Shown here: positions 1 to 8,317 of the stretch, piece by piece
Layout of the letters: each line of letters opens with the position of its first letter
How positions within the stretch are numbered: the first letter of the stretch is position 1
From: Streptomyces fumigatiscleroticus
GTDB lineage: Bacteria > Actinomycetota > Actinomycetes > Streptomycetales > Streptomycetaceae
Direction of reading: 5' to 3'
Length of the DNA stretch: 64,000 nt
Assembly: GCF_014647975.1 (NCBI RefSeq)
Contig: NZ_BMQF01000016.1
Span: 62,001 to 126,000 of the forward strand
Made by a program: the position numbers and the translations under genes
The notes under the pieces: model-generated
What the model was told of the DNA's origin: nothing
Database searches by the model: none
What the model saw: the letters and a program-made list of their open reading frames with translations, nothing else

Positions 1-76
1 CGAGGAGGGCGTGGACACCGGCGGCGTCGACACCCTGGGCGGCGGGGGCGGCCACGGGCAGCGGGCGGACGGTCAT
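1..76 (-). CDS. Serine hydrolase (beta-lactamase family), N-terminal fragment cut by window edge
   Basis: Only the first 25 codons are inside the window. The minus-strand ATG at 76 opens a frame reading MTVRPLPVAAPAAQGVDAAG and continues to base 1 without a stop. This resembles the start of Streptomyces serine hydrolases of the beta-lactamase/D-Ala-D-Ala carboxypeptidase class, where a 'QGVDAAGV' stretch precedes the first helix. It is divergent from the LLM oxidoreductase at 161. The assignment rests on a very short piece and no catalytic motif is visible. Confidence 0.45.
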   Translation of the reverse strand, partial: MTVRPLPVAAPAAQGVDAAGVHALL

Positions 77-160
77 GGCGGCATCCTGCCCCGGCGGGAC
101 GGCGGGATCGAGAGGGCCGGAAGACCGTTTCCGCCCGCGCAGTCCGGGGACTCGCGGCGT

Positions 161-1132
161 ATGGTGCAAATCGGATACACGATGATGACCGAGCAGGCCG
201 GCCCCCGTGAGCTCGTCGACCATGTGGTGCGGGCCGAACAGGTGGGCTTCGACTTCTCCGTGACCTCGGACCACTACTTCCCGTGGCTGCGCTCGCAGGG
301 TCACTCCCCGTACGCCTGGGCCGTGCTGGGCGCCGCCGCGCAGGCGACGTCGCGGATTCCGCTGATGACGTACGTGACGTGTCCGACGTTCCGCTACCAC
401 CCGGCGGTGGTGGCGCAGAAGGCGGCCACGGTGCAGCTGCTGTCCGAGGGCCGGTTCCGGCTGGGGCTCGGCTCGGGCGAGAACCTCAACGAGCACGTGG
501 TGGGCGGCGGCTGGCCCTCGGTCGACGTCCGGCACGAGATGCTCGAGGAGGCGGTCGGGATCATCCGTGCGCTGTTCGCGGGCGGCCACGTGAACCACCG
601 CGGCACCCACTTCGACGTCGAGTCGGCCCGGCTGTGGGACCTGCCGGACAGCCCGCCGCCCCTCGGTATCGCGGTCTCCGGCGAGCGGTCCTGCGAACTG
701 GCGGGCGCGCACGCCGACCTGGTGATCGCCACGGAGCCCAAGGCGGGCCTGCTGGAGGCCTTCGACCGGCACGGCGGCCAGGGCAAGCCGCGCGTGGGAC
801 AGCTGCCGGTCTCCTACGACCCCGACCGGGACACGGCCGTGAAGCGCGCGCACGCGGAGTTCCGCTGGTTCGGCAACGGCTGGAAGGTCAACTCCGAGCT
901 GCCGCACCCGGACTCCTTCGAGTCGGCGACGCAGTTCGTCACGCCGGACGACGTGGCCGGCTCCATCCCGTGCGGCGACGACCCGGAGGACTTCGTCGAG
1001 GCCGTACGCCCGTACGCGGAGGCCGGGTTCACCGAGATCGCCCTGGTGCAGATCGGCGGCGAGTCGCAGCCGGCGTTCCTGGACTGGTCGGAGAGGACGC
1101 TGCTGCCCGCGCTGCGCGGCGCCTTCGGCTGA
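161..1132 (+). CDS. F420-type LLM class oxidoreductase (TIGR03557-like)
   Basis: A 323-residue single-domain TIM-barrel enzyme of the luciferase-like (bacterial luciferase/F420) superfamily. It opens VQIGYTMM, has the SDHYFPW segment typical of F420-glucose-6-phosphate dehydrogenase-like proteins, then the LGLGSGENLNEH nucleotide-binding stretch. Members use reduced or oxidised F420 as hydride carrier; the substrate cannot be inferred. The ATG at 161 is preferred over an upstream in-frame start at 11, because the conserved fold starts there and the upstream 50 codons are low-complexity. A GGGGA lies 10 nt ahead of it. Confidence 0.85.
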   Translation: MVQIGYTMMTEQAGPRELVDHVVRAEQVGFDFSVTSDHYFPWLRSQGHSPYAWAVLGAAAQATSRIPLMTYVTCPTFRYHPAVVAQKAATVQLLSEGRFRLGLGSGENLNEHVVGGGWPSVDVRHEMLEEAVGIIRALFAGGHVNHRGTHFDVESARLWDLPDSPPPLGIAVSGERSCELAGAHADLVIATEPKAGLLEAFDRHGGQGKPRVGQLPVSYDPDRDTAVKRAHAEFRWFGNGWKVNSELPHPDSFESATQFVTPDDVAGSIPCGDDPEDFVEAVRPYAEAGFTEIALVQIGGESQPAFLDWSERTLLPALRGAFG

Positions 1133-1252
1133 GCGGAACCCGCACGGTGCGCGTAAGCCCGCGTGGCACGAAATCACCCGCTCGAATGAGCATCTCGCGC
1201 GTGCAAGGGGTACTAGGGGGCTCTACGTCCGTTCTCCCCGGAGGCTCTTTCC

Positions 1253-1678
1253 GTGAACTCCTTCGTGCACAAGACCCTGGTGGTGCAGCTCCAGTCGGGC
1301 GCGGCGGACCGGTACCCGGTGCTGGCCCATCTGAGCTACGACGCCGCCGACCCGTTCGCCGTCACCGTGCTCTTCAGCCATGACGGCCGTGTACTCGCGC
1401 GGTGGCGGCTGGACCGCGAGATGATCGCCGACGGGCTCACGCGCGCGGTCGGCGAGGGAGACGTACGGATGCGCCCGGTGTCGAGCGGCATGTGGGACGA
1501 GCTGCGCATGGAGTTCTACGGCGACACCCACCCCGACGGCAGCCGCCACCAGGCCGTGGTCTTCGCGTGGGCCCCGGCGGTGGCCGCCTTCCTGCGGGAC
1601 ACCCACAAGGTCGTCGAGCCGGGGCGGGAGGAGGCCGGGATCGACGACTTCCTGGCGGAGATCCTCGCCAGGGGCTGA
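1253..1678 (+). CDS. SsgA-like sporulation/cell-division regulator (SALP)
   Basis: A 141-residue protein matching the SsgA/SsgB family, which is found in sporulating actinomycetes and helps position FtsZ and control peptidoglycan synthesis during sporulation septation. The family pattern is visible: N-terminal Q-L-Q, central 'YDAADPFAVTVLF', 'WRLDREMIADGL' and 'GDVRMRP'. Length is normal. GTG start at 1253 with GGAGG at about 1240. Which SALP subgroup it is cannot be decided by eye; an SsgB ortholog normally has other neighbours, so an accessory SALP is likely. Confidence 0.9.
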   Translation: MNSFVHKTLVVQLQSGAADRYPVLAHLSYDAADPFAVTVLFSHDGRVLARWRLDREMIADGLTRAVGEGDVRMRPVSSGMWDELRMEFYGDTHPDGSRHQAVVFAWAPAVAAFLRDTHKVVEPGREEAGIDDFLAEILARG

Positions 1679-1718
1679 TCCCGGACGCCCGCGTCCCGGC
1701 CCCGCGGGGCCGGCTCGC

Positions 1719-2216
1719 TCAGCGCGACGTGTAACGGTGCCGCACCCACAGCGGCAGCACGAACCACCACAGCAGGTACCAGCCGACCAGCCCGGCGACC
1801 AGCCAGGGCACGAAGGCGTCGTGCGTCGCGACCCGGAGGATCAGCAGCAGCGAGGCGGTCGTCGTGGCCAGCAGCAGCACCAGCCCGAGCAGGGTGAGCC
1901 GGGACGCCCAGCGCACCGCCTGGGGTTTCACGCGCCGCCCCGAGACGAGCCGGTGCAGGGAGACCGGCCCGATCAGCAGTCCGGTCGCGGCGGCGCCCAG
2001 AACGACCGTCACTATGTAGATGACCTGGTCCGTGTGGGGCAGGTCCGCGTACTTGGGCTGGAACACCACCGTGAGCAGGAAGCCGAACAGGATCTGGACG
2101 CCCATCTGCGCGATCCGGACCTCCTGGAGCAGCTCCACCCACATACGGTCCGCTCTCTCCTCCTCGGTCTCGTTGCGTCCCCTGCGCCTGTCCGCACCGT
2201 CCGCCGTACCCGACAC
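1719..2216 (-). CDS. DUF6328-type four-helix membrane protein
   Basis: A 165-residue protein with a charged N-terminal segment (residues 1-33, many Arg/Glu) followed by four hydrophobic segments near residues 37-53, 67-90, 108-131 and 137-158, with 'QILFGFLLTVVFQ' in the first. This layout fits the actinobacterial DUF6328 family of unknown function. It is convergent with the SsgA-like gene (40 bp apart) and divergent from the small protein at 2358. GTG start. Confidence 0.75.
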   Translation of the reverse strand: MSGTADGADRRRGRNETEEERADRMWVELLQEVRIAQMGVQILFGFLLTVVFQPKYADLPHTDQVIYIVTVVLGAAATGLLIGPVSLHRLVSGRRVKPQAVRWASRLTLLGLVLLLATTTASLLLILRVATHDAFVPWLVAGLVGWYLLWWFVLPLWVRHRYTSR

Positions 2217-2291
2217 CCTGCCTCCCGCTGACTGGCCGGAATCTTCTCTGGTGTGTTCCCCGTGCCCCGTCCTGCCGTCCGGCCAACCTCT

Positions 2292-2316
2292 GTTTGACCG
2301 GACGGCGGCCGGTTAC
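2292..2316 (+). promoter_or_regulatory. Candidate SigB-type promoter for the 2358 gene (one mismatch)
   Basis: GTTT at 2292-2295, 15 bp spacer, then GGTTAC at 2311-2316. The Streptomyces SigB/SigH-family consensus is GNNT-N14-16-GGGTAC/T, so only the second -10 base deviates. It lies about 40 bp before the start codon at 2358. Confidence 0.4.
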
Positions 2317-2357
2317 ACGGACGACGACGAAGTCCCAGGTCGAGGAGGTCGCGAACG

Positions 2358-2705
2358 ATGTCGGACACGCAGCTCACGGTGACGCTCAGCGGGGGCGGCA
2401 TCGACGACGCACGGACGGTGGTCCGCGCACTGGAGGGCGTGTTCGGGGCGCCGGACAACCCTCCCACCGACGAGCGGGCGACGGTGCGTACGGCGACCTT
2501 CGGGGCGTCGGCGACGCCGCGGGAGAGCGGAGCGCCCGAGCCCGAGGCCGGCCGGCTCACCGAGCCGGTGAGGGTCACCGTGCAGGGCACCCCGCAGGCC
2601 GTGGCGACGGCGAGCGACACCCTCGCCCGTGCCTTCGGCGCACGCGACGAGGGAGCGGCCGCCGGCGACCAGGAGCAGGAGAGGCAGCTGCTCCTGGAGC
2701 CGTGA
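2358..2705 (+). CDS. Small acidic protein of unknown function
   Basis: 115 residues, soluble, no signal peptide or membrane segment. The N-terminal part 'TQLTVTLSGGGIDDARTVVRALEG' alternates beta and helix, and a similar module seems to recur in 'VRVTVQGTPQAVATASDTLARAFG', suggesting two related small alpha/beta halves. No named family recognised. ATG at 2358 with AGGAGG-type ribosome site (ggtcgaggaggtcg) about 8 nt upstream. A SigB-like promoter match precedes it, so a stress role is possible but unproven. Confidence 0.65.
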   Translation: MSDTQLTVTLSGGGIDDARTVVRALEGVFGAPDNPPTDERATVRTATFGASATPRESGAPEPEAGRLTEPVRVTVQGTPQAVATASDTLARAFGARDEGAAAGDQEQERQLLLEP

Positions 2706-2744
2706 CCCCGGGCGCTCCGCCGGGGAGCGGATGCGCCAGCGGGT

Positions 2745-3728
2745 CTACCAGCGGCTCTCGACCTGGTCCTTGATACGGCGGTCGTAGAGGTCCCGGATCG
2801 CGGCGAGCGTGTCCCCGGAGAGTTCCGGCAGCCGGGCGGCGGCCGCGTTGGCGCGGGCCTGCTCGGGCGAGCGGGCGCCGGGGATCACGGTGGTCACGCC
2901 CGGCTGCTGGACGATCCAGCGCAGCGCCAGCTGGGCCGGGGTGTATCCCTGGGGCGCGAGCGCGGCGAACTCGGCGGCGGCCTCGACGCCGGTGGCGTAG
3001 TCGACGCCGGAGAAGGTCTCGCCCTGGTCGAAGGCCTCACCGTGCCGGTTGAAGCTGCGGTGGTCGTTCTCGGCGAAGACGGTGTCCTTGGTGTACTTGC
3101 CGGACAGCAGGCCCGAGGCGAGCGGCACCCGGGCGATGATGCCCACGCCCGCCTCGCGGGCGGCCGGGAGGACCTCCCGCAGCGGCTTCATCCGGAACGG
3201 GTTCAGGATGATCTGCACGCTCGCCACGTTCGGCCGGGCGATCGCGGTCAGCGCCTCCGCACAGGTCTCCACGCTGACGCCGTACGCGGCGATCCGCCCC
3301 TCCTCGACCAGGGTGTCGAGGGCGTCGAACACCTCGTCCGTCGAGTAGACCGGGGTGGGCGGGCAGTGCAGCTGGACCAGGTCGATGCGGTCGACGCCGA
3401 GATTGCGGCGGGAGCGGTCGTTCCAGGCCCGGAAGTTGTCCAGGACGTAGTTCTCCGGGATCTGGTCGACGCGGCGGCCCATCTTGGTGGCGACCAGCAC
3501 GTCCAGCTCCGGCCGCCCGCGCAGGAACGCGGCGATGGTCTGCTCGCTGCGGCCGTCGCCGTAGACGTCGGCGGTGTCGAAGAAGGTCACCCCCGCCTCG
3601 GCGGCGGCGTCCAGCACCGCCAGGGCCTCCTTCTCGTCGACGTCTCCCCAGTCGGCACCCAGCTGCCATGTGCCGAGACCGATCACGGAGGCGTGCCGGC
3701 CCAGTCTGTCGAATGTGCGCTCGTCCAT
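2745..3728 (-). CDS. Aldo/keto reductase
   Basis: A 327-residue (alpha/beta)8 NADPH-dependent reductase. The catalytic tetrad is visible: Asp and Tyr in 'FFDTADVYGDG', Lys in 'VATKMG' and His in 'LVQLHCPP'. The C-terminal 'VIPGARSPEQARANAAA' is the usual NADP phosphate-binding segment. Full length for the family. It sits 4 bp downstream of the FAD monooxygenase stop on the same strand numbering, but that gene is transcribed towards it, so the two form a minus-strand pair (monooxygenase first). Substrate unknown. Confidence 0.9.
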   Translation of the reverse strand: MDERTFDRLGRHASVIGLGTWQLGADWGDVDEKEALAVLDAAAEAGVTFFDTADVYGDGRSEQTIAAFLRGRPELDVLVATKMGRRVDQIPENYVLDNFRAWNDRSRRNLGVDRIDLVQLHCPPTPVYSTDEVFDALDTLVEEGRIAAYGVSVETCAEALTAIARPNVASVQIILNPFRMKPLREVLPAAREAGVGIIARVPLASGLLSGKYTKDTVFAENDHRSFNRHGEAFDQGETFSGVDYATGVEAAAEFAALAPQGYTPAQLALRWIVQQPGVTTVIPGARSPEQARANAAAARLPELSGDTLAAIRDLYDRRIKDQVESRW

Positions 3729-3732
3729 GGCG

Positions 3733-5001
3733 TCAGTCTGCCACCCGCGACGACCATGGCCGGAACCGGGCGCCCCCGTGGTGCTCCGGCCGGGTGCGGG
3801 CGGACAGCATCCGGGTGTGGACGCCGCTCGCCACCTTCGGTCCCAGCCAGCGTTTGAACCGGCGCAGCGCCGCCGACTGCCCGGCCACCCGGTCGAGCCG
3901 GTAGTACAGGCGGGGCGGGACGTGCGGCAGCAGGGGTGAGTGGCGCTGGCCGAGCAGGGCGAACATCTGCCGGGGCGGCAGATGGACGTAGCGCGGCAGG
4001 TTCTCGTACCACTGGGCGCTGTAGCGTGCCGCGCTCTGCACGGGCAGCAGGGCCGCTCTGCGCTCCCGTTCGTAGCGGGCCAGGGCCTGCGGGAGGACGG
4101 GGTGTGCGCGCAGCGCGCCGGCCAGGGCGACGGCGTCCTCGAGGGCGAGGGTGGTGCCGGCGCCGATGGAGTAGTGGGTGGTGTGGGCCGCGTCGCCGAT
4201 CAGGACCAGGTTCTCCCGGGACCAGGTGCGGTTGGTGAGGGTGCGGAAGGCCGACCACTGGGCGCCGCCGTCGGCCGCTTCCCGGCCGATCAGCCGGTGG
4301 CCGTCCAGGACGCCGGCGAAGAGCTCCTCCAGCAGGGCGAGTCCGTCCGCCCCGCCGGCCCGGTCGAGTCCGAGGCCGGTCCAGGTCTCGGGCGCGCACT
4401 CGACGACGCAGGTGCTGCGGTCGGGCCCGTAGGGATAGCCGTAGCACCAGATCCAGCCGTGGCCGGTCTCCAGGAAGGCGAAGGTGAAGGAGTCGAAGAC
4501 CTTGGTGGTGCCGAGCCAGGCGTAGCGGTTGCGGCCGGTGCGTGTCTCGGTGCCGAAGTGGCGGGCGTGGCGGGTGCGCAGGGCGCTGTGGACCCCGTCC
4601 GCCGCCACCACGAGATCGGTGTCCGGCACGGCCCCGTCCGTGATCCCGCGCTCGTACTCCAGCCGTACGCCGAGCGCGCGGGCGCGTGCGGCGAGGATCT
4701 CCAGCAGCCGGTGGCGGCCGATGCCGAAGCCCTGGTCGCCGTGGTGACGGGTGGTCAGGCCGCGCAGGTGGGCGACGCCTTCGTGCCAGCTGACGGAGTG
4801 CTCGCCCAGGGCGCGTGCCGACTGCGGGTCGTGTTCGTGCAGCCGGTCGAGCAGTTCACGCCAGTAGGTCACGCCCCAGCCGTAGGTGGAACCCTCCGGG
4901 TCGCGTTCGTGGACGGTGATGTCGTGGGACGGGTCCTGCCGCTTGAGCAGGATCGACAGATAGAGCCCGGCGGGCCCGCCGCCGACGCAGACGACCTTCA
5001 C
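3733..5001 (-). CDS. FAD-dependent aromatic monooxygenase (PHBH/anthraniloyl-CoA monooxygenase-like)
   Basis: 422 residues. The N-terminal Rossmann motif GGGPAGLYLSILL binds the ADP part of FAD, and 'LIGDAAHTTHYSIGAGTTLALEDA' is the GD motif contacting ribityl phosphate. The 'STYGWGVTYW' stretch is typical of the salicylyl-CoA/2-aminobenzoyl-CoA and indole monooxygenase branch. It hydroxylates an aromatic ring with NAD(P)H and O2; the substrate is open. I chose the GTG at 5001 because AGGGG lies 6 nt before it; a GTG at 5007 is possible. The open frame continues upstream only as antisense of the SRPBCC gene. Confidence 0.85.
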   Translation of the reverse strand: MKVVCVGGGPAGLYLSILLKRQDPSHDITVHERDPEGSTYGWGVTYWRELLDRLHEHDPQSARALGEHSVSWHEGVAHLRGLTTRHHGDQGFGIGRHRLLEILAARARALGVRLEYERGITDGAVPDTDLVVAADGVHSALRTRHARHFGTETRTGRNRYAWLGTTKVFDSFTFAFLETGHGWIWCYGYPYGPDRSTCVVECAPETWTGLGLDRAGGADGLALLEELFAGVLDGHRLIGREAADGGAQWSAFRTLTNRTWSRENLVLIGDAAHTTHYSIGAGTTLALEDAVALAGALRAHPVLPQALARYERERRAALLPVQSAARYSAQWYENLPRYVHLPPRQMFALLGQRHSPLLPHVPPRLYYRLDRVAGQSAALRRFKRWLGPKVASGVHTRMLSARTRPEHHGGARFRPWSSRVAD

Positions 5002-5055
5002 ACACACCCCTGAAAGCCACTCAAATCGGTAATATAGGACGCACAGTAGCAGGGT

Positions 5056-5080
5056 GGTTCGCCTCGGGGGTCGCGGGTAC
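5056..5080 (+). promoter_or_regulatory. SigB-type promoter match upstream of the SRPBCC gene
   Basis: GGTT at 5056-5059, 15 bp spacer, GGGTAC at 5075-5080. This is an exact match to GNNT-N14-16-GGGTAC, the consensus of the Streptomyces SigB-like stress sigma factors. It lies about 40 bp before the start codon at 5122. Confidence 0.55.
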
Positions 5081-5121
5081 TCGCGCCGCACACACTCGAA
5101 AGGAACGAAGGAGGACACATC

Positions 5122-5574
5122 GTGTCGCAGGTCGAGGAAGCCATCGAGGTCCACGTCCCCGTGCACACCGCCTACAACCAGTGGACGCAGTTCGAGACGT
5201 TCCCCGAGTTCATGAGCGGCGTGGAGCGCATCGAGCAGCGCACCGACACGCTGACCCACTGGGTGACGAGCGTGAACGGCGTGCACCGGGAGTTCGACGC
5301 GGAGATCACCGAGCAGATACCGGACGAGCGGGTCGCCTGGACGACGGTCTCCGGTGAGGCGAGGCAGGCCGGTGTGGTGACCTTCCACCGCCTCGACGCC
5401 GACCACACCAAGGTCATGCTCCAGATGGAGTTCCAGCCGGAGAACGTCACCGAGAAGGTCGGCGACGCACTGGGGTTCGTGAAGCGGCAGGCCAAGGGCG
5501 ATCTGGAGCGCTTCAAGGAGTTCATCGAGAAGCGCGGTCAGGAGACCGGCGGCTGGCGCGGCACGGTCGTCTGA
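5122..5574 (+). CDS. SRPBCC family protein (polyketide cyclase/dehydrase type)
   Basis: 150 residues forming a START/Bet v1-like hydrophobic-pocket fold: 'SQVEEAIEVHVPVHTAYNQW' and 'FPEFMSGVERIEQ' at the N-terminus and a long C-terminal helix 'EKVGDALGFVKRQAKGDLERFKEFIE'. Stand-alone SRPBCC proteins of this type are common in Streptomyces stress regulons; the ligand is unknown. GTG start with GGAGG 8 nt upstream. The preceding exact SigB-type promoter supports stress induction. Confidence 0.88.
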   Translation: MSQVEEAIEVHVPVHTAYNQWTQFETFPEFMSGVERIEQRTDTLTHWVTSVNGVHREFDAEITEQIPDERVAWTTVSGEARQAGVVTFHRLDADHTKVMLQMEFQPENVTEKVGDALGFVKRQAKGDLERFKEFIEKRGQETGGWRGTVV

Positions 5575-5590
5575 CCGCCCCGGCCCCGGC

Positions 5591-6286
5591 TCAGCCGGCC
5601 GCCGCCGTACGGCACTCCGGGTGCCCCCAGCCCTGGTCGTTCCTGGCGATCTGCTCGCCGGCCGGGTACGAGCGGCCGCACACACAACGGCCGGGGAACT
5701 TGGCCTTGATGGTCCGCGAGGAGCCCGAGGAGGCCCCGCCGCGCTGCCCGGACCCGGTGGGCCGGCGGCGCGGTGCCCTGGCCGGCGGGGTGTCCGGCGC
5801 GGGCGGCGGCTCCGGCGAGCCGAGGTCGCTGCCCGCGGGCTCCTGGACGGTGGCCGCCTGGCTGGCGGCGCGGTCGGCGAAGTCGTTGAGCGGGTCCCCG
5901 TCGATCTGGTGGGCGGGGACGTAGCGGAACTCCACCTCGCGGCCGTCGAGCAGTTCGTCGATGCGCACGACCAGCTCCTGGTTGGCGACCGGCTTGCCGG
6001 CGGCCGTTCTGAAGCCGTTGCGCTTCCAGCCGGGCAGCCAGGTGGTGACGGCCTTCATGGCGTACTGGGAGTCCATCCGGACCTCGAGCGGCACGTCGGG
6101 GTCGGTCGCCGCCAGCAGGCGTTCCAGCGCGGTGAGTTCCGCCACGTTGTTGGTGGTCCTGCCGAGCGGCCCCGCCTCCCACCGGGCCGGCGTCCCGGAT
6201 CCTTCGGCGACGACCCAGGCCCAGCCCGCCGGGCCCGGGTTTCCCTTCGAAGCCCCGTCGCACGCGGCCACCACTCGTTCACGCAT
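5591..6286 (-). CDS. Ribonuclease HI with C-terminal zinc-ribbon-like extension
   Basis: 231 residues. Residues 1-135 are RNase HI, which cuts the RNA strand of RNA-DNA hybrids. The metal-binding acidic residues are present: Asp in 'AACDGASKGNPGPAGW', Glu in 'NNVAELTALE', Asp in 'MDSQYAMK' and Asp in 'DPLNDFADRAA'. A Pro/Arg-rich linker leads to a tail with 'CVCGRSYPAGEQIARN' and 'GWGHPEC', a probable C-x-C/H-x-x-C zinc site. I chose ATG 6286 (13 codons shorter than the longest frame) because the fold begins there. Confidence 0.88.
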   Translation of the reverse strand: MRERVVAACDGASKGNPGPAGWAWVVAEGSGTPARWEAGPLGRTTNNVAELTALERLLAATDPDVPLEVRMDSQYAMKAVTTWLPGWKRNGFRTAAGKPVANQELVVRIDELLDGREVEFRYVPAHQIDGDPLNDFADRAASQAATVQEPAGSDLGSPEPPPAPDTPPARAPRRRPTGSGQRGGASSGSSRTIKAKFPGRCVCGRSYPAGEQIARNDQGWGHPECRTAAAG

Positions 6287-6340
6287 GTGCCCGATCATGC
6301 CATGCCGGGACAGCGCCCCGGACACCGCGCGGCGTCGGGC

Positions 6341-7138
6341 TCAGGAGACGTCCGTGAGCGTCGGCATCTCCCCCTGCGTCCTCGTGGTGTCGATCACCGA
6401 GAAGTTCGCCCCCTGCGGATCGCTGAGCGCCGCGAACCGTCCGAAGGGGCTGTCCATCGGCCCGAACCGCACGACGCCGCCGAGCTTGGTGGCCCGGGCC
6501 ACGGCGTCGTCGCAGTCGGAGACGGTGAAGTAGACGTTGATGTAGGGCGGCATCCCGGGCGGGAAGTCCTCGGTCATCCGCATCCGTCCCAGGACACTGC
6601 GGTCCCCCAGGTCGAAGATCCGGAAGTCGATCGCGTCGTCCTCCATCTGCCGGGCCCGGTAGGGGAAGACCGCCGGGAAGAAGGCGTCCGACTTCCCGGG
6701 CTCGCGGGTGAAGATCTCCGCCCAGCAGTAGGCGCCCGGCTCGGCCGTCGCCCCGAAGCCCTCGTGGGTGCCCGCCTGCCAGACACCGAAGAGGACGCCG
6801 CCGGGGTCACGGGCCAGGCACATGGTGCCGTAGTCACCGACCCGCATCGGCCCGGTCAGCACCTCGCCGCCGTGCTCGCGGATCCGGCCGGCGGTGGCGG
6901 TGGCGTCCTGCGACGCCAGATAGAGGCACCACTGGGACCGGTCCTCCCGGCCGGGCGGGGGCGGCACGACGGCGGCGACCGCCTTGCCGTCCACGTACGC
7001 CTCCGTGTAGTTGCCGTGCTCCGACGAGGACTCGCCGAAGGTCCAGCCGAGGACGTCTCCGTAGAAGCTCTTGGCCCCCTCGACATCGCTGAACATCGCA
7101 TCCGCCCAGCAAGGGGCTCCTTCAGGTTGTACGGCCAT
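6341..7138 (-). CDS. VOC (glyoxalase/bleomycin-resistance) family protein, two-module
   Basis: 265 residues made of two vicinal-oxygen-chelate modules (about 10-130 and 140-260). Each has the beta-alpha-beta-beta-beta order, e.g. 'DVEGAKSFYGDVLGWTF' in the first and 'VYFTVSDCDDAVARATKLGG' in the second, ending 'DPQGANFSVID'. Similar two-module proteins are common in Streptomyces, with no assigned substrate. Separate from RNase HI (54 bp gap) on the same strand. Confidence 0.88.
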   Translation of the reverse strand: MAVQPEGAPCWADAMFSDVEGAKSFYGDVLGWTFGESSSEHGNYTEAYVDGKAVAAVVPPPPGREDRSQWCLYLASQDATATAGRIREHGGEVLTGPMRVGDYGTMCLARDPGGVLFGVWQAGTHEGFGATAEPGAYCWAEIFTREPGKSDAFFPAVFPYRARQMEDDAIDFRIFDLGDRSVLGRMRMTEDFPPGMPPYINVYFTVSDCDDAVARATKLGGVVRFGPMDSPFGRFAALSDPQGANFSVIDTTRTQGEMPTLTDVS

Positions 7139-7273
7139 GACCGGCCTCCCGAATCGGTGGATGGTCCGTTTCCCTCACGCTAGCCATCCGTCCGGCGGAC
7201 CGCGCACCGAACGGCACGTTCCGCACCAGACTGGAACCGGACTCCGGGACCTGCGGACGGAACGGGGTGCGCG

Positions 7274-8296
7274 ATGGCGGACGGGACGATGCGCGCGTGG
7301 TCGGTGGTGCGGCCGGGACCGGTCGAGGAGGACGGCCTCCGGCTGGTCAAAAAGCCGGTACCGGTGCCCGGCGAGGACGAACTGCTGGTGCGGGTGCGCG
7401 CCTGCGGGGTGTGCCGCACCGATCTGCACGTCGCCGAGGGCGACCTGCCGGTGCGCCGGCCGGGTGTGACGCCGGGCCACGAGGTGGTCGGCGTGGTGAC
7501 GGCGGCCGGCTCGGCGGTGCGCGGCTTCGCCGCCGGTGACCGGGTCGGCGTGGCCTGGCTGCGCCGTACCGACGGCACCTGCGCCCACTGCCGGCGGGGC
7601 GCCGAGAACCTCTGCCCGGCCTCCCGGTACACGGGCTGGGACGCCGACGGCGGATACGCCGAGTACACGACGGTCCCGGCCGCCTTCGCCCACCGGCTGC
7701 CCGAGGGGCTCGACGACGTGGCGGCGGCACCGCTGCTGTGCGCGGGCATCATCGGTCACCGCGCGCTGCGGCGGTCGGCGCTGCCGCCCGGTGGCCGGCT
7801 CGGCCTGTACGGCTTCGGGGGCAGCGCCCATCTGTGCGCGCAGGTGGCGCTGGCCGAGGGCGCCACCGTGCATGTCATGACGCGCGGCGCGGCGGCACGG
7901 CGGCTGGCCCTGGAGCTCGGGGCCGCCTCGGCGCAGGACGCGTACGCCGTGCCGCCTCAGCCGCTGGACAGCGCGATCCTGTTCGCGCCGGCCGGCGAGC
8001 TGGTGCCCCTCGCGCTGCGCGCCCTGGACCGGGGCGGCACCCTGGCGATCGCCGGCATCCATCTCAGCGACATCCCGCCCCTGCGCTACGAGAGCGAGCT
8101 GTTCTACGAGAAGCAGGTGCGCAGCGTCACCTCGAACACCCGCGCGGACGCCCGCGAGTTCCTCGCCCTCGCCGCCCGGTACGGTGTGCGCGCCACCACC
8201 CACGCCTATCCCCCGGCACGGGCCCGGCAGGCCCTGCGGGACCTGAAGGCGGGCCGCTTCGACGGGGCGGCGGTGCTGGTGGACGAGGGCTGCTGA
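7274..8296 (+). CDS. Zinc-dependent alcohol dehydrogenase (MDR superfamily)
   Basis: 340 residues, medium-chain dehydrogenase. Catalytic zinc ligands: Cys in 'ACGVCRTDLH' and His-Glu in 'TPGHEVVG'. The nucleotide-binding Rossmann motif is 'LGLYGFGGSAHL'. The structural-zinc loop reads 'TDGTCAHCRRGAENLC': three cysteines remain, with Asp at the position of the first of the usual four. C-terminal 'VTSNTRADAREFLALAA' fits the AdhA/CAD-like branch. ATG at 7274; a hairpin terminator follows. Confidence 0.88.
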   Translation: MADGTMRAWSVVRPGPVEEDGLRLVKKPVPVPGEDELLVRVRACGVCRTDLHVAEGDLPVRRPGVTPGHEVVGVVTAAGSAVRGFAAGDRVGVAWLRRTDGTCAHCRRGAENLCPASRYTGWDADGGYAEYTTVPAAFAHRLPEGLDDVAAAPLLCAGIIGHRALRRSALPPGGRLGLYGFGGSAHLCAQVALAEGATVHVMTRGAAARRLALELGAASAQDAYAVPPQPLDSAILFAPAGELVPLALRALDRGGTLAIAGIHLSDIPPLRYESELFYEKQVRSVTSNTRADAREFLALAARYGVRATTHAYPPARARQALRDLKAGRFDGAAVLVDEGC

Positions 8297-8300
8297 GGCA

Positions 8301-8317
8301 GCGCCCCGAAGGGGCGC
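8301..8317 (+). terminator. Hairpin terminator after the alcohol dehydrogenase gene
   Basis: GCGCCCC-GAA-GGGGCGC, a perfect 7-bp GC stem with 3-nt loop beginning 4 bp after the stop codon. No T-run follows, which is normal for Streptomyces terminators. The 8318-8671 stretch that follows holds no recognised gene; it should contain the promoter of the encapsulin operon, including the locally AT-richer TGCCTGATACATAC at about 8575. Confidence 0.55.

Noticed and set aside
3733..5685. A 650-codon minus-strand frame starting at 5685
   Set aside because: Residues upstream of 5001 are low-complexity and antisense to the SRPBCC gene; the FAD-binding motif begins at 5001-5007 after a ribosome site.
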